A program made the position numbers and the translations under genes. Shown in pieces: positions 1 through 8,727 of a stretch of 64,000 nt of DNA. Positions within the stretch are counted from its first letter, which is position 1. The number at the start of each line of letters is the position of its first letter. The notes below the pieces were generated by a model. It saw nothing but the letters and a program-made list of their open reading frames with translations. It made no database searches and had not been told where the DNA came from. Origin of the DNA: DASVTR01 sp036387475 (GTDB lineage Bacteria; Acidobacteriota; Blastocatellia; Pyrinomonadales; Pyrinomonadaceae); the NCBI GenBank assembly GCA_036387475.1, contig DASVTR010000006.1, positions 124,001 to 188,000 on the forward strand, written 5' to 3'.

Positions 1-651
1 AAAGAAAGTGCCGCTTTGAGCGCGGCGCGTAGAGCCGCCGTCAACCAGTATTTCTGTGCCGAGCGCCTGGCCGCCGCTGACTCTAAAGCGGTTGGCGCTC
101 GTGCCGCCTTCCTGACCCCCGATGCGGCCCGATGACGAGACGTTGCTGTCTAGGAAGATAAATGAAAGTGGGGTGCGACCGGCGCTTTCGACGCTGACCT
201 GAAGCGGTAGTTCTCTGACCTGCCGCTCGGTGACGTTGGTCTGCCGCACAGGGCTGTCGGTTTGAATGACGGGAGCGGCCTCGTTCGTCACCGTGACGAC
301 ATCGGTAATCACACCGATCTCAAGCTTAACGTCAACGGTGCGCGTCACCTGCACGGCGACCTGCACGTCCTCGACCGTCGCAGATTTAAACCCCGGCGCT
401 TCAACTGTGACCCGATAAGGGTCGGCCTTCAACTGAGGAATCGTGAAACTACCTTCGTCGCTGGTCGTCGTCTCGCGCACCTCATTTGTGTTGAGGTTAG
501 TGGCTATCACCCTGGCATTGACAATCACAGCGCCGCCCGGATCAGTCACGGTTCCGGTGATATTGCCGCGGTCGCTCTGAGCGTAAGCCGCAGTACCCCC
601 TGCCAAGATAAGCGCGAAGACTACGAGCGTAAAGAGCTTTCGAGATTTCAT
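1..651 (-). CDS. TonB-dependent receptor, N-terminal part (runs off the left edge)
   Basis: From an ATG at 651 the frame stays open to base 1, so 217 residues are visible and the C-terminal part lies outside the window. The start has a strong ribosome site (AGGAGGGG, 3 nt spacer). Residues 1-24 are a signal peptide ending AYAQ. Residues about 28-115 form a carboxypeptidase-regulatory-like (CnaB-type) domain opening with GNITGTVTDPGGAVI. A plug-like segment follows, with ERQVRELPL and, near the edge, RVSGGQALGTEILVDG. This order is typical of the very large outer-membrane TonB-dependent receptors of Acidobacteriota, which import bulky ligands using energy from TonB. The ligand cannot be read from this part; the GH43 enzyme 4 kb away makes a glycan plausible, which is inference. 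The domain call is secure, the substrate unknown. Confidence 0.88.
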   Translation of the reverse strand, partial: MKSRKLFTLVVFALILAGGTAAYAQSDRGNITGTVTDPGGAVIVNARVIATNLNTNEVRETTTSDEGSFTIPQLKADPYRVTVEAPGFKSATVEDVQVAVQVTRTVDVKLEIGVITDVVTVTNEAAPVIQTDSPVRQTNVTERQVRELPLQVSVESAGRTPLSFIFLDSNVSSSGRIGGQEGGTSANRFRVSGGQALGTEILVDGGSTRRAQSGTFF

Positions 652-878
652 CGACCCCTCCTAGAAATGTTCACAACCTTCGTCCGAACAGAGCGCGAAC
701 TCCGAGAGAACTTCTATCAAAATCTTCGGAGTGAAAAGAGCTAGAGCCTGCTGCCTGACAGGCTTTCGCTAATACGGCAACGTATCGAGCCTGTCGTTCA
801 AGGGCGCGCCTGACGGCGGCTGTTACAGGCTCAATAGCTAAAACTTACTGTAGAGAGAACCGAACTGGTCAGAATACT

Positions 879-900
879 TAAACGATTACGTAAACGGTTA
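879..900. promoter_or_regulatory. Two tandem TAAACGRTTA boxes, LacI-type operator candidate
   Basis: Within the 400-bp gap 652-1052 (no other gene or structure seen), TAAACGATTA (879-888) and TAAACGGTTA (891-900) stand in direct repeat with a CG spacer. Each box is a near palindrome with a central CG, the hallmark of LacI/GalR operators. The site lies 228 bp upstream of the TonB receptor start. No LacI-family gene is in the window, so the regulator would be elsewhere. It may control sugar-responsive expression of the receptor (inference). Confidence 0.4.
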
Positions 901-1052
901 ACCAAGTACTGCGGCTTATAGCAGCCCCGGCTTCACTTTGTCAATGTTTTTGTTGGAGAACTTCGATTTTCTTTGAAAAATGGTAGCGGCAGGATAGTTA
1001 TTTCCATCCTCGTTTTGGTCGGCAGTAAACAATCCGGATAGAGAGCGCGGCG

Positions 1053-2615
1053 CTATTTCGGAGGGTCTATCAACTTAAATCCGACCACCCGCTGTTCCTT
1101 TTGTTCGACGCGCAGCTTTTCGGAGAGGGTGAACATGGCCCGCGAGCGCTCCTTCTCGCCCAAACGAGCGTAGACTATTCCGAGTTGGTAATGCGCCCCC
1201 TGATTTTTCGGGTCAAGTTCGATGGCACGCTCGAGTGCGGCGCGAGCGGCGCTGTAGTCCTTCTCCTTTGCATAGATGAGGCCGAGCGCGGCATGCGCTG
1301 CGGAATTTTTCGGGTCAGACTTTAGAGCGCGCTGCAACCAGGAAATGGCCTGCGCCTCGTCGCCCTCATGATGAGCAATCATCCCCAGATAGTATTCTGT
1401 GTCAGGATAGTAAGCTAAGGCCAGGCTGCGCTCCAGCGCGGCGCGGGCTTCGGGAAATTTCTTAGCTCCATAGAGAATTGCTCCGAGCACGTAGTAGCCG
1501 CGTCCATCCTGCGGGCGCAGTTGGATGTAGCGATTTATCAATTCCTGCGCTCGCGGACTCTCGCCGTTATTAAGGCGCGCGATAGCCAGCGGGTAAAGAT
1601 AATCCGGTTGGTCGGGCTTTATTTGCTGAAGCCGCTCAAGGGCAGTGAGCGCGTCATACAAGAGATTCATGTTGAGCGCTGTCCACCCGAAGTCATAGAG
1701 CACGGCGGGCGAATCGGGTGCGACTTTGCGGGCGCGCACCAGATATGAAAGTGACTTTTCGAGGTTGCCGCCTGCGCGCGCGACGCTGGCGAGGGCGCGC
1801 AGTGTCGTCACGTCGTCGGGCTTCAATGAAAGCGCCGCCAGGTAAGACTCTTCGGCACGCTCCGGCTCACCTTTCTGGTAATAGCTTGCGCCCAGATTGT
1901 AGAGGAGAGCGAACGAAGGGTTACTGGCTCGCCTGGCCGTCTCAAGGATTTCAATTGCATCATCGAATAACTTGTGCTCGGCAAAGACGGCGGCGAAGGC
2001 TGCCGCCATGTCGGGCGGCGCGGCGCGGCGCGAATCTTTGAGCGGCGCAGACAAAGCCCGCGCATCATCAACGTGGCCTAGACCGAGATGGCTCTTGACG
2101 AGCAGGAAAAGCTGGTCGGCGTTGGTTCGCGCTGCTGGAATCTTGCTCAAGTGCTCCAGAGCGAGCGCGTATTCCTTCTTCTCTTGATAAAGCGAAGCGA
2201 GGTTGAAATGAATGCCTGCGTTATCGGGAGCAAGCTTGACGGCCTCCGTAAAGGCCCAGAGAGCACGTTCAGGTTTACCTAAGTCGAGGTAGAGTTGGCC
2301 CACATTGAGGTAAGCACCGAGCAGCGCCTTGTTGGTTTCGATGGCTCGCAGGAACAGAGTCTCGGCTTCGCTGGCTCGATGTTGTTGTGCGCGAACTACG
2401 CCAAGCAGGTTAAGCGCGTTGGCTTCACGCGGCCCCTGTCTGAGCACCGCGTCGAGTTCCGCTTCGGCACTGCTGAGTTGCCCTTTGCGTATCATCTCGG
2501 CTGCGCGCTGCAAGCGTTCCACAGTCGGGTTATTCTGCGCTCTGACCGTGCCCGCTGACGCCATGACAAGAGACAGCCACAGGAGCACGAAAATTTGAAA
2601 TCTGATGAGCAGCAA
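1053..2615 (-). CDS. Secreted TPR-repeat protein
   Basis: About 520 residues. I place the start at a TTG at 2615: it is preceded by GGGAGAGAA with a 6-7 nt spacer and makes the protein open directly with a clean signal peptide (LLLIRFQIFVLLWLSL then a cut near VRAQ). An ATG at 2678 is in frame but would add 21 partly acidic residues before the hydrophobic core. The mature part is almost entirely tetratricopeptide repeats, with signatures such as ALNLLGVVRAQ, HFNLASLYQEK, YYLGMIAHHEGD and AHAALGLIYAKEKDY, spaced by 34 residues. It is probably a periplasmic scaffold. It is divergent, 102 bp away, from the CRTAC1 gene; TPR and CRTAC1 proteins are frequent neighbours in Acidobacteriota and Planctomycetota. 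No enzymatic domain is visible. Confidence 0.85.
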   Translation of the reverse strand: MLLIRFQIFVLLWLSLVMASAGTVRAQNNPTVERLQRAAEMIRKGQLSSAEAELDAVLRQGPREANALNLLGVVRAQQHRASEAETLFLRAIETNKALLGAYLNVGQLYLDLGKPERALWAFTEAVKLAPDNAGIHFNLASLYQEKKEYALALEHLSKIPAARTNADQLFLLVKSHLGLGHVDDARALSAPLKDSRRAAPPDMAAAFAAVFAEHKLFDDAIEILETARRASNPSFALLYNLGASYYQKGEPERAEESYLAALSLKPDDVTTLRALASVARAGGNLEKSLSYLVRARKVAPDSPAVLYDFGWTALNMNLLYDALTALERLQQIKPDQPDYLYPLAIARLNNGESPRAQELINRYIQLRPQDGRGYYVLGAILYGAKKFPEARAALERSLALAYYPDTEYYLGMIAHHEGDEAQAISWLQRALKSDPKNSAAHAALGLIYAKEKDYSAARAALERAIELDPKNQGAHYQLGIVYARLGEKERSRAMFTLSEKLRVEQKEQRVVGFKLIDPPK

Positions 2616-2717
2616 AGGATAATTCTCTCCCTGCGATATTATCAATTCAATGATTGCTATACTATCATTGTCCCGCATGCTGCTCCGAACCGTTTAGCTT
2701 CAGAGGTAATTCTTTTG

Positions 2718-4400
2718 GTGAACCTTAAGGGAACTATTTTTCTGCTGGCCGCGACGCTTGTCTTTTCTCAGAACGCGAAATCTACTATACGGCAAGCGTC
2801 AACTAAGACCGTTGCGGCTGTCACCTTTGAAGAGATACCTGCAAAAGCGAGCGGCATCACGTGGGTTCATAATAACGCTCGCTCGCCGGAGCGATACCTG
2901 CCGGAGACGGTCGGCGCTGGTTGCGCTTTTTTCGATTACGACAATGATGGGTGGTTAGACATCTATCTGGTCAATAGCGGCCAGTCAGATTTTTTCAACC
3001 CGGAGCGGCCACTAAAGAATGCTCTTTATCGTAACAATCGTGATGGGAGTTTTACGGACGTAACAGACAAAGCCGGAGTGGCGGGACGTGGATTCGGGAT
3101 GGGAATAGTGGCCGGCGATTATGACGCAGACGGCTGGCAGGACATTTACGTCACCAGCTATGGCCGCAACATTCTTTATCACAATAACGGCAACGGGACA
3201 TTTACGGATGTAACGGCGAAGGCCGGAGTGAGCGCCGAAGGGTGGTCAACGTGCGCCGTCTGGTTTGATTACGACAACGACGCTCGCCTAGACCTCTTCG
3301 TCTCCAGCTTCGTTTTTTATAACAAGTCCTTAAACGCCCTCTGCGTTGATAATCGCAATCGCAGGTACTACTGCATCCCGCGCGTCTTTAAGCCAATGCC
3401 GAGCCACCTTTTTCGTAATAACGGAGACGGCACATTCATTGATGTCAGCCGCGAGTCGGGGATTGCCAGTTCTCCCGGCAAGTCGTTCGGAGCAGTCGCC
3501 ACAGACATCAACAACGATGGACTGATGGATTTATTCGTTGCCAATGATACGGTCGCAAATTTCCTTTTTCTCAATAAAGGCGGCGGAAAATTTGAAGAGG
3601 TCGGGCTGCTTTCCGGCGTCGCCTACAGCGAGGGTGGCAGCCCGCGTTCGGGGATGGGCGTAGACAGCACTGATTACGATATGGACGGATGGCAAGACCT
3701 CTTCGTCGCTAACATAGATCAGGAGTTGTTCAGCCTCTATCATAATCAAAAGAACATTACCTTCACGGACGAAGCCGGAGAGATCGGAGCGGCCACGCGC
3801 CTGCTCAGCGGCTGGGGACTAAAATTCTTTGATTATGACTCGGACGGCGACCCAGACCTCTTGCTCGCCAACGGCCACCCTGACGATATGATCGACACTC
3901 GCGTTTCAAGTGTGAAGTACAGGGAGCCTTTGTTGATGTTCGAGAATACGGGGCGGGCCTTTAAGAACGTCAGCGCACAATCCGGCACAGTTTTCACGAG
4001 AGACTTTTCGGCGCGCGGGCTGAGCATTGGCGATTACGATAATGATGGCGACCTGGACGCGCTCGTTGCGAATAACGGCGAAGCCCCTGCGCTGTTGCGG
4101 AACAGCGGCGGCAATCGAAATAACTGGCTGGGGCTTCAACTCGTCTGCACAAAGAGTAATCCGGCGTGTGTCGGCGCGTTGCTGACATGGCAGGCAGGCG
4201 GAGCGAAGCGTAGCAGGCTCAAGACCGGCGGCGGCAGCTACCTGGCATCGCACGACCCCCGCGAGGTAATCGGAATCGGACGCGTCGGTAAACTTGATAG
4301 CCTTGAAATTCGCTGGCCGAGCGGCACGATAGATAAGCTCTCCAATCTGCCGCTCAATACTTACGTTACGATAGTCGAGGGTAAAGGGATTAAGAAGTAA
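2718..4400 (+). CDS. CRTAC1 family protein (FG-GAP/VCBS repeats plus ASPIC/UnbV domain)
   Basis: About 561 residues from GTG 2718 (TTG 2715 is an equal alternative; AGAGG lies upstream). An in-frame ATG at 2595 would overlap the divergent gene and put 41 residues before the signal peptide. After the leader (GTIFLLAATLVFS) the protein has at least seven calcium-binding FG-GAP loops: FDYDNDGWLDIY, GDYDADGWQDIY, FDYDNDARLDLF, TDINNDGLMDLF, TDYDMDGWQDLF, FDYDSDGDPDLL and GDYDNDGDLDAL. These predict an integrin-like beta-propeller on the outside of the cell. The C-terminal 70 residues (RLKTGGGSYLASHDPRE, then LEIRWPSG) are the ASPIC/UnbV domain. The family's role is uncertain; extracellular binding is usually assumed. 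It ends 2 bp before the GH43 gene, so the two are almost certainly cotranscribed. Confidence 0.92.
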   Translation: MNLKGTIFLLAATLVFSQNAKSTIRQASTKTVAAVTFEEIPAKASGITWVHNNARSPERYLPETVGAGCAFFDYDNDGWLDIYLVNSGQSDFFNPERPLKNALYRNNRDGSFTDVTDKAGVAGRGFGMGIVAGDYDADGWQDIYVTSYGRNILYHNNGNGTFTDVTAKAGVSAEGWSTCAVWFDYDNDARLDLFVSSFVFYNKSLNALCVDNRNRRYYCIPRVFKPMPSHLFRNNGDGTFIDVSRESGIASSPGKSFGAVATDINNDGLMDLFVANDTVANFLFLNKGGGKFEEVGLLSGVAYSEGGSPRSGMGVDSTDYDMDGWQDLFVANIDQELFSLYHNQKNITFTDEAGEIGAATRLLSGWGLKFFDYDSDGDPDLLLANGHPDDMIDTRVSSVKYREPLLMFENTGRAFKNVSAQSGTVFTRDFSARGLSIGDYDNDGDLDALVANNGEAPALLRNSGGNRNNWLGLQLVCTKSNPACVGALLTWQAGGAKRSRLKTGGGSYLASHDPREVIGIGRVGKLDSLEIRWPSGTIDKLSNLPLNTYVTIVEGKGIKK

Positions 4401-4402
4401 AG

Positions 4403-5992
4403 ATGAATAATTTACGCTGCAACATCCTGAGCATCAAAGCCACTCTGACAATTATCCTGCTCGCCCTGTGCCTGACGAGCGTGCAGGCGCAGCAACGCGC
4501 CGTTTATGAGAATCCGGTCATCGCGGGCGACTTCCCAGACCCTTCGGTGATTCGCGTGGGCCAGGATTACTGGGCCACCACCACTTCCGGCGAGTGGGCA
4601 CCGGAGTTTCCCATTTTGCACTCGCGCGATCTGGTCAACTGGGAAATCGTCGGCGCAGTTTTCCAGAAACGTCCCGCGTGGGCCAACAACAGCTTTTGGG
4701 CGCCCGAAATCGCGGAGCATCGTGGCCGCTACTTCGTTTACTATACGGCGCGCAAGAAGAATGGGCCGTTGTGCGTGGCGGTCGCGTCTGCCGCGAAACC
4801 CGTTGGCCCATACACGGATCACGGCCCGCTCGTTTGTCAGGACATAGGCTCGATTGATGCGATGGCCGCGACGGACGAGCGCGGCGAGCGTTACCTTGTC
4901 TGGAAGGAGGATGGCAACAGCCGTGAACAGCCGACTCCGATGTGGGCGCAGAAATTAGACGAAGCGGGCACAAAGCTCGTCGGTGGCAAGAAAGAGTTAT
5001 TCCGCAACGACCCGAAAAGCTGGGAGGGAGGCGTGGTCGAGGGAGCGTTTATCCTGCGCCGCAAAGATTGGTTTTATCTTTTCTATTCCGGCAATGCCTG
5101 TTGCGGGCGTCGTTGCAATTACGCGCTTGGGGTAGCGCGCTCTCGCAAGCTGCTCGGCCCTTGGGAGAAGAATCCGGCCAATCCGATTCTGGCGGAGAAT
5201 CAAGAGTGGCAATGTCCGGGCCACGGCAGCATCACGACCGACGAGCAGGGGCGCGACTATCTGCTCTATCACGCTTACAGACAGGGCGAACAGGCTTTTT
5301 ACATCGGTCGTGAAGCGCTGCTCGACGAAATCACCTGGGGCGCTGATGGTTGGCCCAAGATTAATGATGGCAAGGGGCCAACGGGTCGCGCCCCTGCCCC
5401 GCTCAACGTCGCAGAGCGCAATGCGGACGAATCGTTTTTCGATGAGTTCGATTCGCCGACACTAAGGCCGAGTTGGCAATGGCCGCAAGCCAATGAGCCA
5501 TCAATCAGAATCGAGATAGAGCGCGGAGGCCGACTCGTCTTAACATCCGTCGGTAACGACTCTGCCGATTCGATCAGCGCAATCCTCTCTCAGCCGACGA
5601 CCAGCGCCAACTATGTTGCGACGACGTTAGTTGATACCAGTGCGATGAAGCAGGGCGCGCTGGCCGGACTATCGGCTTACAATGGCCGCGATGATGCGCT
5701 CGGCATCGCAGCGGGCGACGGGAAAATTCATGTTTACGTACGCGAGAATAAGAAGCACCGCGTCGTCAAGACAATGAATGCGCCCCAGACTTCACCTCTT
5801 TACTTGCGAATGAACGTGAGCGAAGGATGGCGTTATCGCTTCGCTTTCAGCAGCGACGGGCGCGAATGGAAAGAATTTGACGATGAAATCAACGGCAGCT
5901 TTCTGGAAGGTGTGCGCGTCGCTTTGACAGCCGGAGGCAGCGCAGGCGCGACGGCCAGATTTGAATGGTTGCGTATCAAACCTGCGCGTTGA
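4403..5992 (+). CDS. Secreted glycoside hydrolase family 43 enzyme
   Basis: 529 residues, ATG 4403, 2 bp after the CRTAC1 stop. The signal peptide ends near VQAQ. Residues 35-320 show the five-bladed GH43 propeller: NPVIAGDFPDPSVI with the predicted base D46, the NNSFWAPEIAEHRGRYFVYY blade, predicted pKa modulator D152 (SIDAMA) and predicted acid E213 (VVEGAFI). HGSITTDEQG fits the last blade. From about residue 345 to the end a beta-sandwich of the GH43 C-terminal type (DUF1349/laminin-G-like; FFDEFDSPTL, SWQWPQANEPS) probably helps bind substrate. GH43 enzymes cleave arabinose- or xylose-containing side chains and related beta-D-xylosides or alpha-L-arabinosides; which one cannot be told here. 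Export and the nearby TonB receptor fit a plant- or microbial-polysaccharide degradation locus. Confidence 0.9.
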   Translation: MNNLRCNILSIKATLTIILLALCLTSVQAQQRAVYENPVIAGDFPDPSVIRVGQDYWATTTSGEWAPEFPILHSRDLVNWEIVGAVFQKRPAWANNSFWAPEIAEHRGRYFVYYTARKKNGPLCVAVASAAKPVGPYTDHGPLVCQDIGSIDAMAATDERGERYLVWKEDGNSREQPTPMWAQKLDEAGTKLVGGKKELFRNDPKSWEGGVVEGAFILRRKDWFYLFYSGNACCGRRCNYALGVARSRKLLGPWEKNPANPILAENQEWQCPGHGSITTDEQGRDYLLYHAYRQGEQAFYIGREALLDEITWGADGWPKINDGKGPTGRAPAPLNVAERNADESFFDEFDSPTLRPSWQWPQANEPSIRIEIERGGRLVLTSVGNDSADSISAILSQPTTSANYVATTLVDTSAMKQGALAGLSAYNGRDDALGIAAGDGKIHVYVRENKKHRVVKTMNAPQTSPLYLRMNVSEGWRYRFAFSSDGREWKEFDDEINGSFLEGVRVALTAGGSAGATARFEWLRIKPAR

Positions 5993-6051
5993 AAACGTTG
6001 ACAATCTTCGCTGCTACGGGATTCAGTTGAAGAGTTACGACTGCCTTTGTC

Positions 6052-7011
6052 TTACCCTTTAGCGAACGTCCAGATTGCGGCTTCGAGTTCGTCGAGCGTG
6101 AGGTGAACGGCTGCTGGTGCAAGGCGCAGGGCATACTTGCGTAAATCGCTGCACTCGTAAAGAACGGTGAGCAGCATCAAGCGTGCGCGCATGTTCAAAT
6201 CAAGCTGCGCCTCTTCGTAGCCGTAGGCTAAGAGAAAGACTCTTTGTAGCTCACGGTTTCCCTGCACCATGAGGACGCCGGGCGCGACAAACTCGTATTC
6301 GTGAAAACCGCACAGCGAGTCTGCGAAATCGAATAAGCCTGTGACCTGCCAGCGCCCGCCCGTCTCTGTGAGCAGCACATTACCGGGATGAACGTCGCCA
6401 TGAAGCATCACAGGCTCGAATTGAATTGGCAACAATCCGAGTCGCGCAGTGATATAGGCGGGCAAGCTCTCTAGCCATTCTGGATTCGCGTCGCAGGCCC
6501 GCTGCCGCTTGACGGAAGTGTGCGCCTGCCGCCTGATGAATCCGTTCCAATCACGATTGAGCGCAGTTTCTGACAATGGAGCAGCGTGCGCGTGCAGCTT
6601 GCTTAGAGCGATGCCGAGGCGCGAGACAATCTCGATTCGCCCGCGCTCTTCGATGCCTGCCCAGACATCTCTCAGCGGCAAACCCGAAAGCTGTGTCATG
6701 ACGATGTACGACAAGCCTTCCAGTTCTCCTGTTTTGACGATAGCAGGCGTCTCTATACCGAGTTTGCCGTCTGCAAATTCAAGCGCCGCCTTTTCGCGCA
6801 GGAATCCTTCACGAAACGGCGTGTAGATTTTAATGATGAATGCACCGTCAACGAAAAAGATAATATTTTCGCCGTGAATTGAGCGTCGCAGGCTCTTATA
6901 AGAAAGCCTGTGTCGCTCGCAGATAACAGCGGCGGCTTGCCGCCATACGTCATCATGAAAATGGCGCTGGTAATCGTCGGCGCTGTCTATGGCTGGAATG
7001 CCCAGGCGCAT
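6052..7011 (-). CDS. Aminoglycoside phosphotransferase-fold (APH) family kinase-like protein
   Basis: 319 residues from ATG 7011, no signal peptide, so cytoplasmic. The APH/choline-kinase fold is shown by the catalytic loop HGDVHPGN (residues 204-211) and the metal-binding VTGLFDFADS about 15 residues later, plus an N-terminal ATP lobe with FIIKIYTPF. Such proteins phosphorylate small hydroxylated molecules such as aminoglycosides, macrolides, homoserine or sugars. The family name alone does not imply antibiotic resistance and the sequence does not indicate a substrate. It follows the amidohydrolase gene by 39 bp on the same strand and may be cotranscribed with it. Its stop faces that of the GH43 gene. 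Confidence 0.8.
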   Translation of the reverse strand: MRLGIPAIDSADDYQRHFHDDVWRQAAAVICERHRLSYKSLRRSIHGENIIFFVDGAFIIKIYTPFREGFLREKAALEFADGKLGIETPAIVKTGELEGLSYIVMTQLSGLPLRDVWAGIEERGRIEIVSRLGIALSKLHAHAAPLSETALNRDWNGFIRRQAHTSVKRQRACDANPEWLESLPAYITARLGLLPIQFEPVMLHGDVHPGNVLLTETGGRWQVTGLFDFADSLCGFHEYEFVAPGVLMVQGNRELQRVFLLAYGYEEAQLDLNMRARLMLLTVLYECSDLRKYALRLAPAAVHLTLDELEAAIWTFAKG

Positions 7012-7050
7012 CTTCGCTTGTACTCTATCAAAGGAAAGTTGCTCGTCTCG

Positions 7051-8415
7051 TTAGCTCTTTTGCGCGGCAAGCTCTGCGTCCGCCAGCAGGCGGTCGAGGG
7101 CTGCACGGTCGAGCAGCCTTCCATTGACAATCACAGCACGAATGCGCTGCGTGTTGAGTATGTCTTCCAGAGGATTGCCGTCGAGCAGAACGAGGTCTGC
7201 GAGCTTGCCGACGCCGATTGTTCCCAGATCGTTTGCTTTGTTCAGTACCTTTGCAGGCGTGAGCGTCGCTGCCTGAAGCGCTTCGAGCGGCGTCAGCCCC
7301 GCTTCGACGAGCAGCACCAGTTCATTGTGCAGGCTAAAACCCGGAACGCGCGGCCCGGCGATGTCAGACCCGGCTACGAGCGTGACGCCTGAGCGGTGCA
7401 TCAGCCGCGTCACTTCGCGCAATTCGACAACCATCTGCTTTAGCTCGGCGAGGTCTTCAGCCGAAACTGGCTGAGCCAGCTTCTGCCATTCCTTCTTCAG
7501 CGAGAGCGCGACGTAACGGCTGCGCGGGTCGGGAGGCGTGGACGGGTCGGAAAATTCCGCATACGTGCGAAAAGCGATCAGCGTCGGGTCAACGACCGTG
7601 TGGTTCTTGACGAAGCGCGCGAACAACTTCTCAGCGCCATCTGCGCGAAATTGGCGAATAGCATCAGGCAGCTTGCGGTCTTTCAAAGCGGCGGTGAAAG
7701 TTCCCTCAAAGAGCGTCTCAGTATGTTCTATGGTCAGTTGCCCTGCGTCGGATGCTTCTTCGGGAGTGACCGTCATGGGAATGTGGCCGACAACCGACAG
7801 CCCTTGCTTCTTCGCTTCATCAATGAGCGCGAAGTAGGAATCTCTAGGCAAGCGCCGGTGAGTCTTGAGAAAATCGACGCCGACCTCTTTCAAGGCCCGC
7901 ACGACGCCGCGCGTTTCGTCAGGGTTGCCGGGAACCATCTGTAAAGGGTTGAAACTCTTTCCGTTTAAGATTGGCCCGGCGCGTAGGATGCGTGGGCCAA
8001 CGAGCAGCCCTGCCGCAATCTTCGTCCGCCATTCATCGAGTTCGCCGAGCCGTCCGCCGACATCACGGACGGTGGTGACGCCGTTGGCGATGAGCACGGG
8101 CAGAGCCGTGGCCTTCGTCCAACTCAAGTGGACGTGCATGTCCCACAGCCCCGGAATCAGATATTTGCTGGTTGCATCCAGAACTTGCGCGCCGCGCGGG
8201 ATATGCCCGCCCGTCGTGCTCTTGCGAAGCTCGGTGATGCGGCCACCGATTATCACTACAGTCATATCCGGCATTGGCTGCGCGCTCGCTGCGTCAATCA
8301 CCGTCACGTGCTTCAAGACAAGCGGCTTTGCCTGACCCGTTTCCACTGACTGTGCAAACAGTGGCGCGGGCAGCAAATTGAGCAGGAGCAGGGCGGTTAA
8401 AGTTTTTCTCAACAT
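7051..8415 (-). CDS. Exported metal-dependent amidohydrolase (imidazolonepropionase-like)
   Basis: About 454 residues from ATG 8415, chosen because GAGG lies 9 nt upstream and the leader MLRKTLTALLLLNLLP begins there. The mature protein has the amidohydrolase TIM-barrel layout: N-terminal beta-sandwich (LKHVTVIDAASAQPMPD), metal-binding HxH in LWDMHVHLSW, a lysine or histidine strand around DFLKTHRRLP, VVGHIPM and TIEHTE histidines, the final metal aspartate in VAGSDIAG, and a closing sandwich with ADLVLLDGNPLEDI. Members hydrolyse cyclic amides, dipeptides such as Xaa-Pro, or imidazolones; exported versions are abundant in Acidobacteriota. Two further amidohydrolases lie at 53.8-56.7 kb. The exact substrate is unknown. 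Confidence 0.88.
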   Translation of the reverse strand: MLRKTLTALLLLNLLPAPLFAQSVETGQAKPLVLKHVTVIDAASAQPMPDMTVVIIGGRITELRKSTTGGHIPRGAQVLDATSKYLIPGLWDMHVHLSWTKATALPVLIANGVTTVRDVGGRLGELDEWRTKIAAGLLVGPRILRAGPILNGKSFNPLQMVPGNPDETRGVVRALKEVGVDFLKTHRRLPRDSYFALIDEAKKQGLSVVGHIPMTVTPEEASDAGQLTIEHTETLFEGTFTAALKDRKLPDAIRQFRADGAEKLFARFVKNHTVVDPTLIAFRTYAEFSDPSTPPDPRSRYVALSLKKEWQKLAQPVSAEDLAELKQMVVELREVTRLMHRSGVTLVAGSDIAGPRVPGFSLHNELVLLVEAGLTPLEALQAATLTPAKVLNKANDLGTIGVGKLADLVLLDGNPLEDILNTQRIRAVIVNGRLLDRAALDRLLADAELAAQKS

Positions 8416-8461
8416 AGTCATCAACCTCTGTTTTGCTAAAGGTCTAAATTATACTCCTTAT

Positions 8462-8558
8462 AAGGAAAGGATGAAGGATGAACGCCGCAACGATGAACTA
8501 TCAAGCAGCTTGTTTTTCGTTCATCATTCAGCGTTCAGCGTTCATCGTTTCCTTCCTT
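8462..8558. repeat. Long imperfect hairpin of ATGAACG-type heptamers
   Basis: The 8416-8727 gap between divergent genes contains a left arm with GGATGAAGGATGAACGC and ACGATGAAC and a right arm with TCGTTCATCATTCAGCG and GTTCATCG, flanked by AAGGAAAGG and CCTTCCTT. The arms pair imperfectly over about 40 bp. The loop holds the palindrome CAAGCAGCTTG (8502-8512). A 12-bp palindrome TCCTTATAAGGA (8455-8466) overlaps the left edge. No coding potential is seen. The same heptamer occurs in the 28.8-kb hairpin. Confidence 0.6.
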
Positions 8559-8727
8559 GACCCTGCCGGTCGTGACATTGTTTCGTCCTTCATGTTAAAT
8601 TCCCGCTGCAATTCAGATGACGCGGTGATAGCTCGTTTCGGAAGCGAGGGCTTGACCGCAATCCACTGTCGTATCCTCTTCCAAAGCCAAGACATTAGCT
8701 CAAGTACAAGGTTGACCTGTAGCTCCG

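Noticed and set aside
1..651. Apparent frameshift in the TonB receptor around 115-125
   Set aside because: Recounting the run of five G on the minus strand restores one continuous frame.
6052..7011. Antibiotic-resistance aminoglycoside kinase
   Set aside because: The APH fold is clear but the family is broad, and no substrate-specific residue or resistance context is visible.
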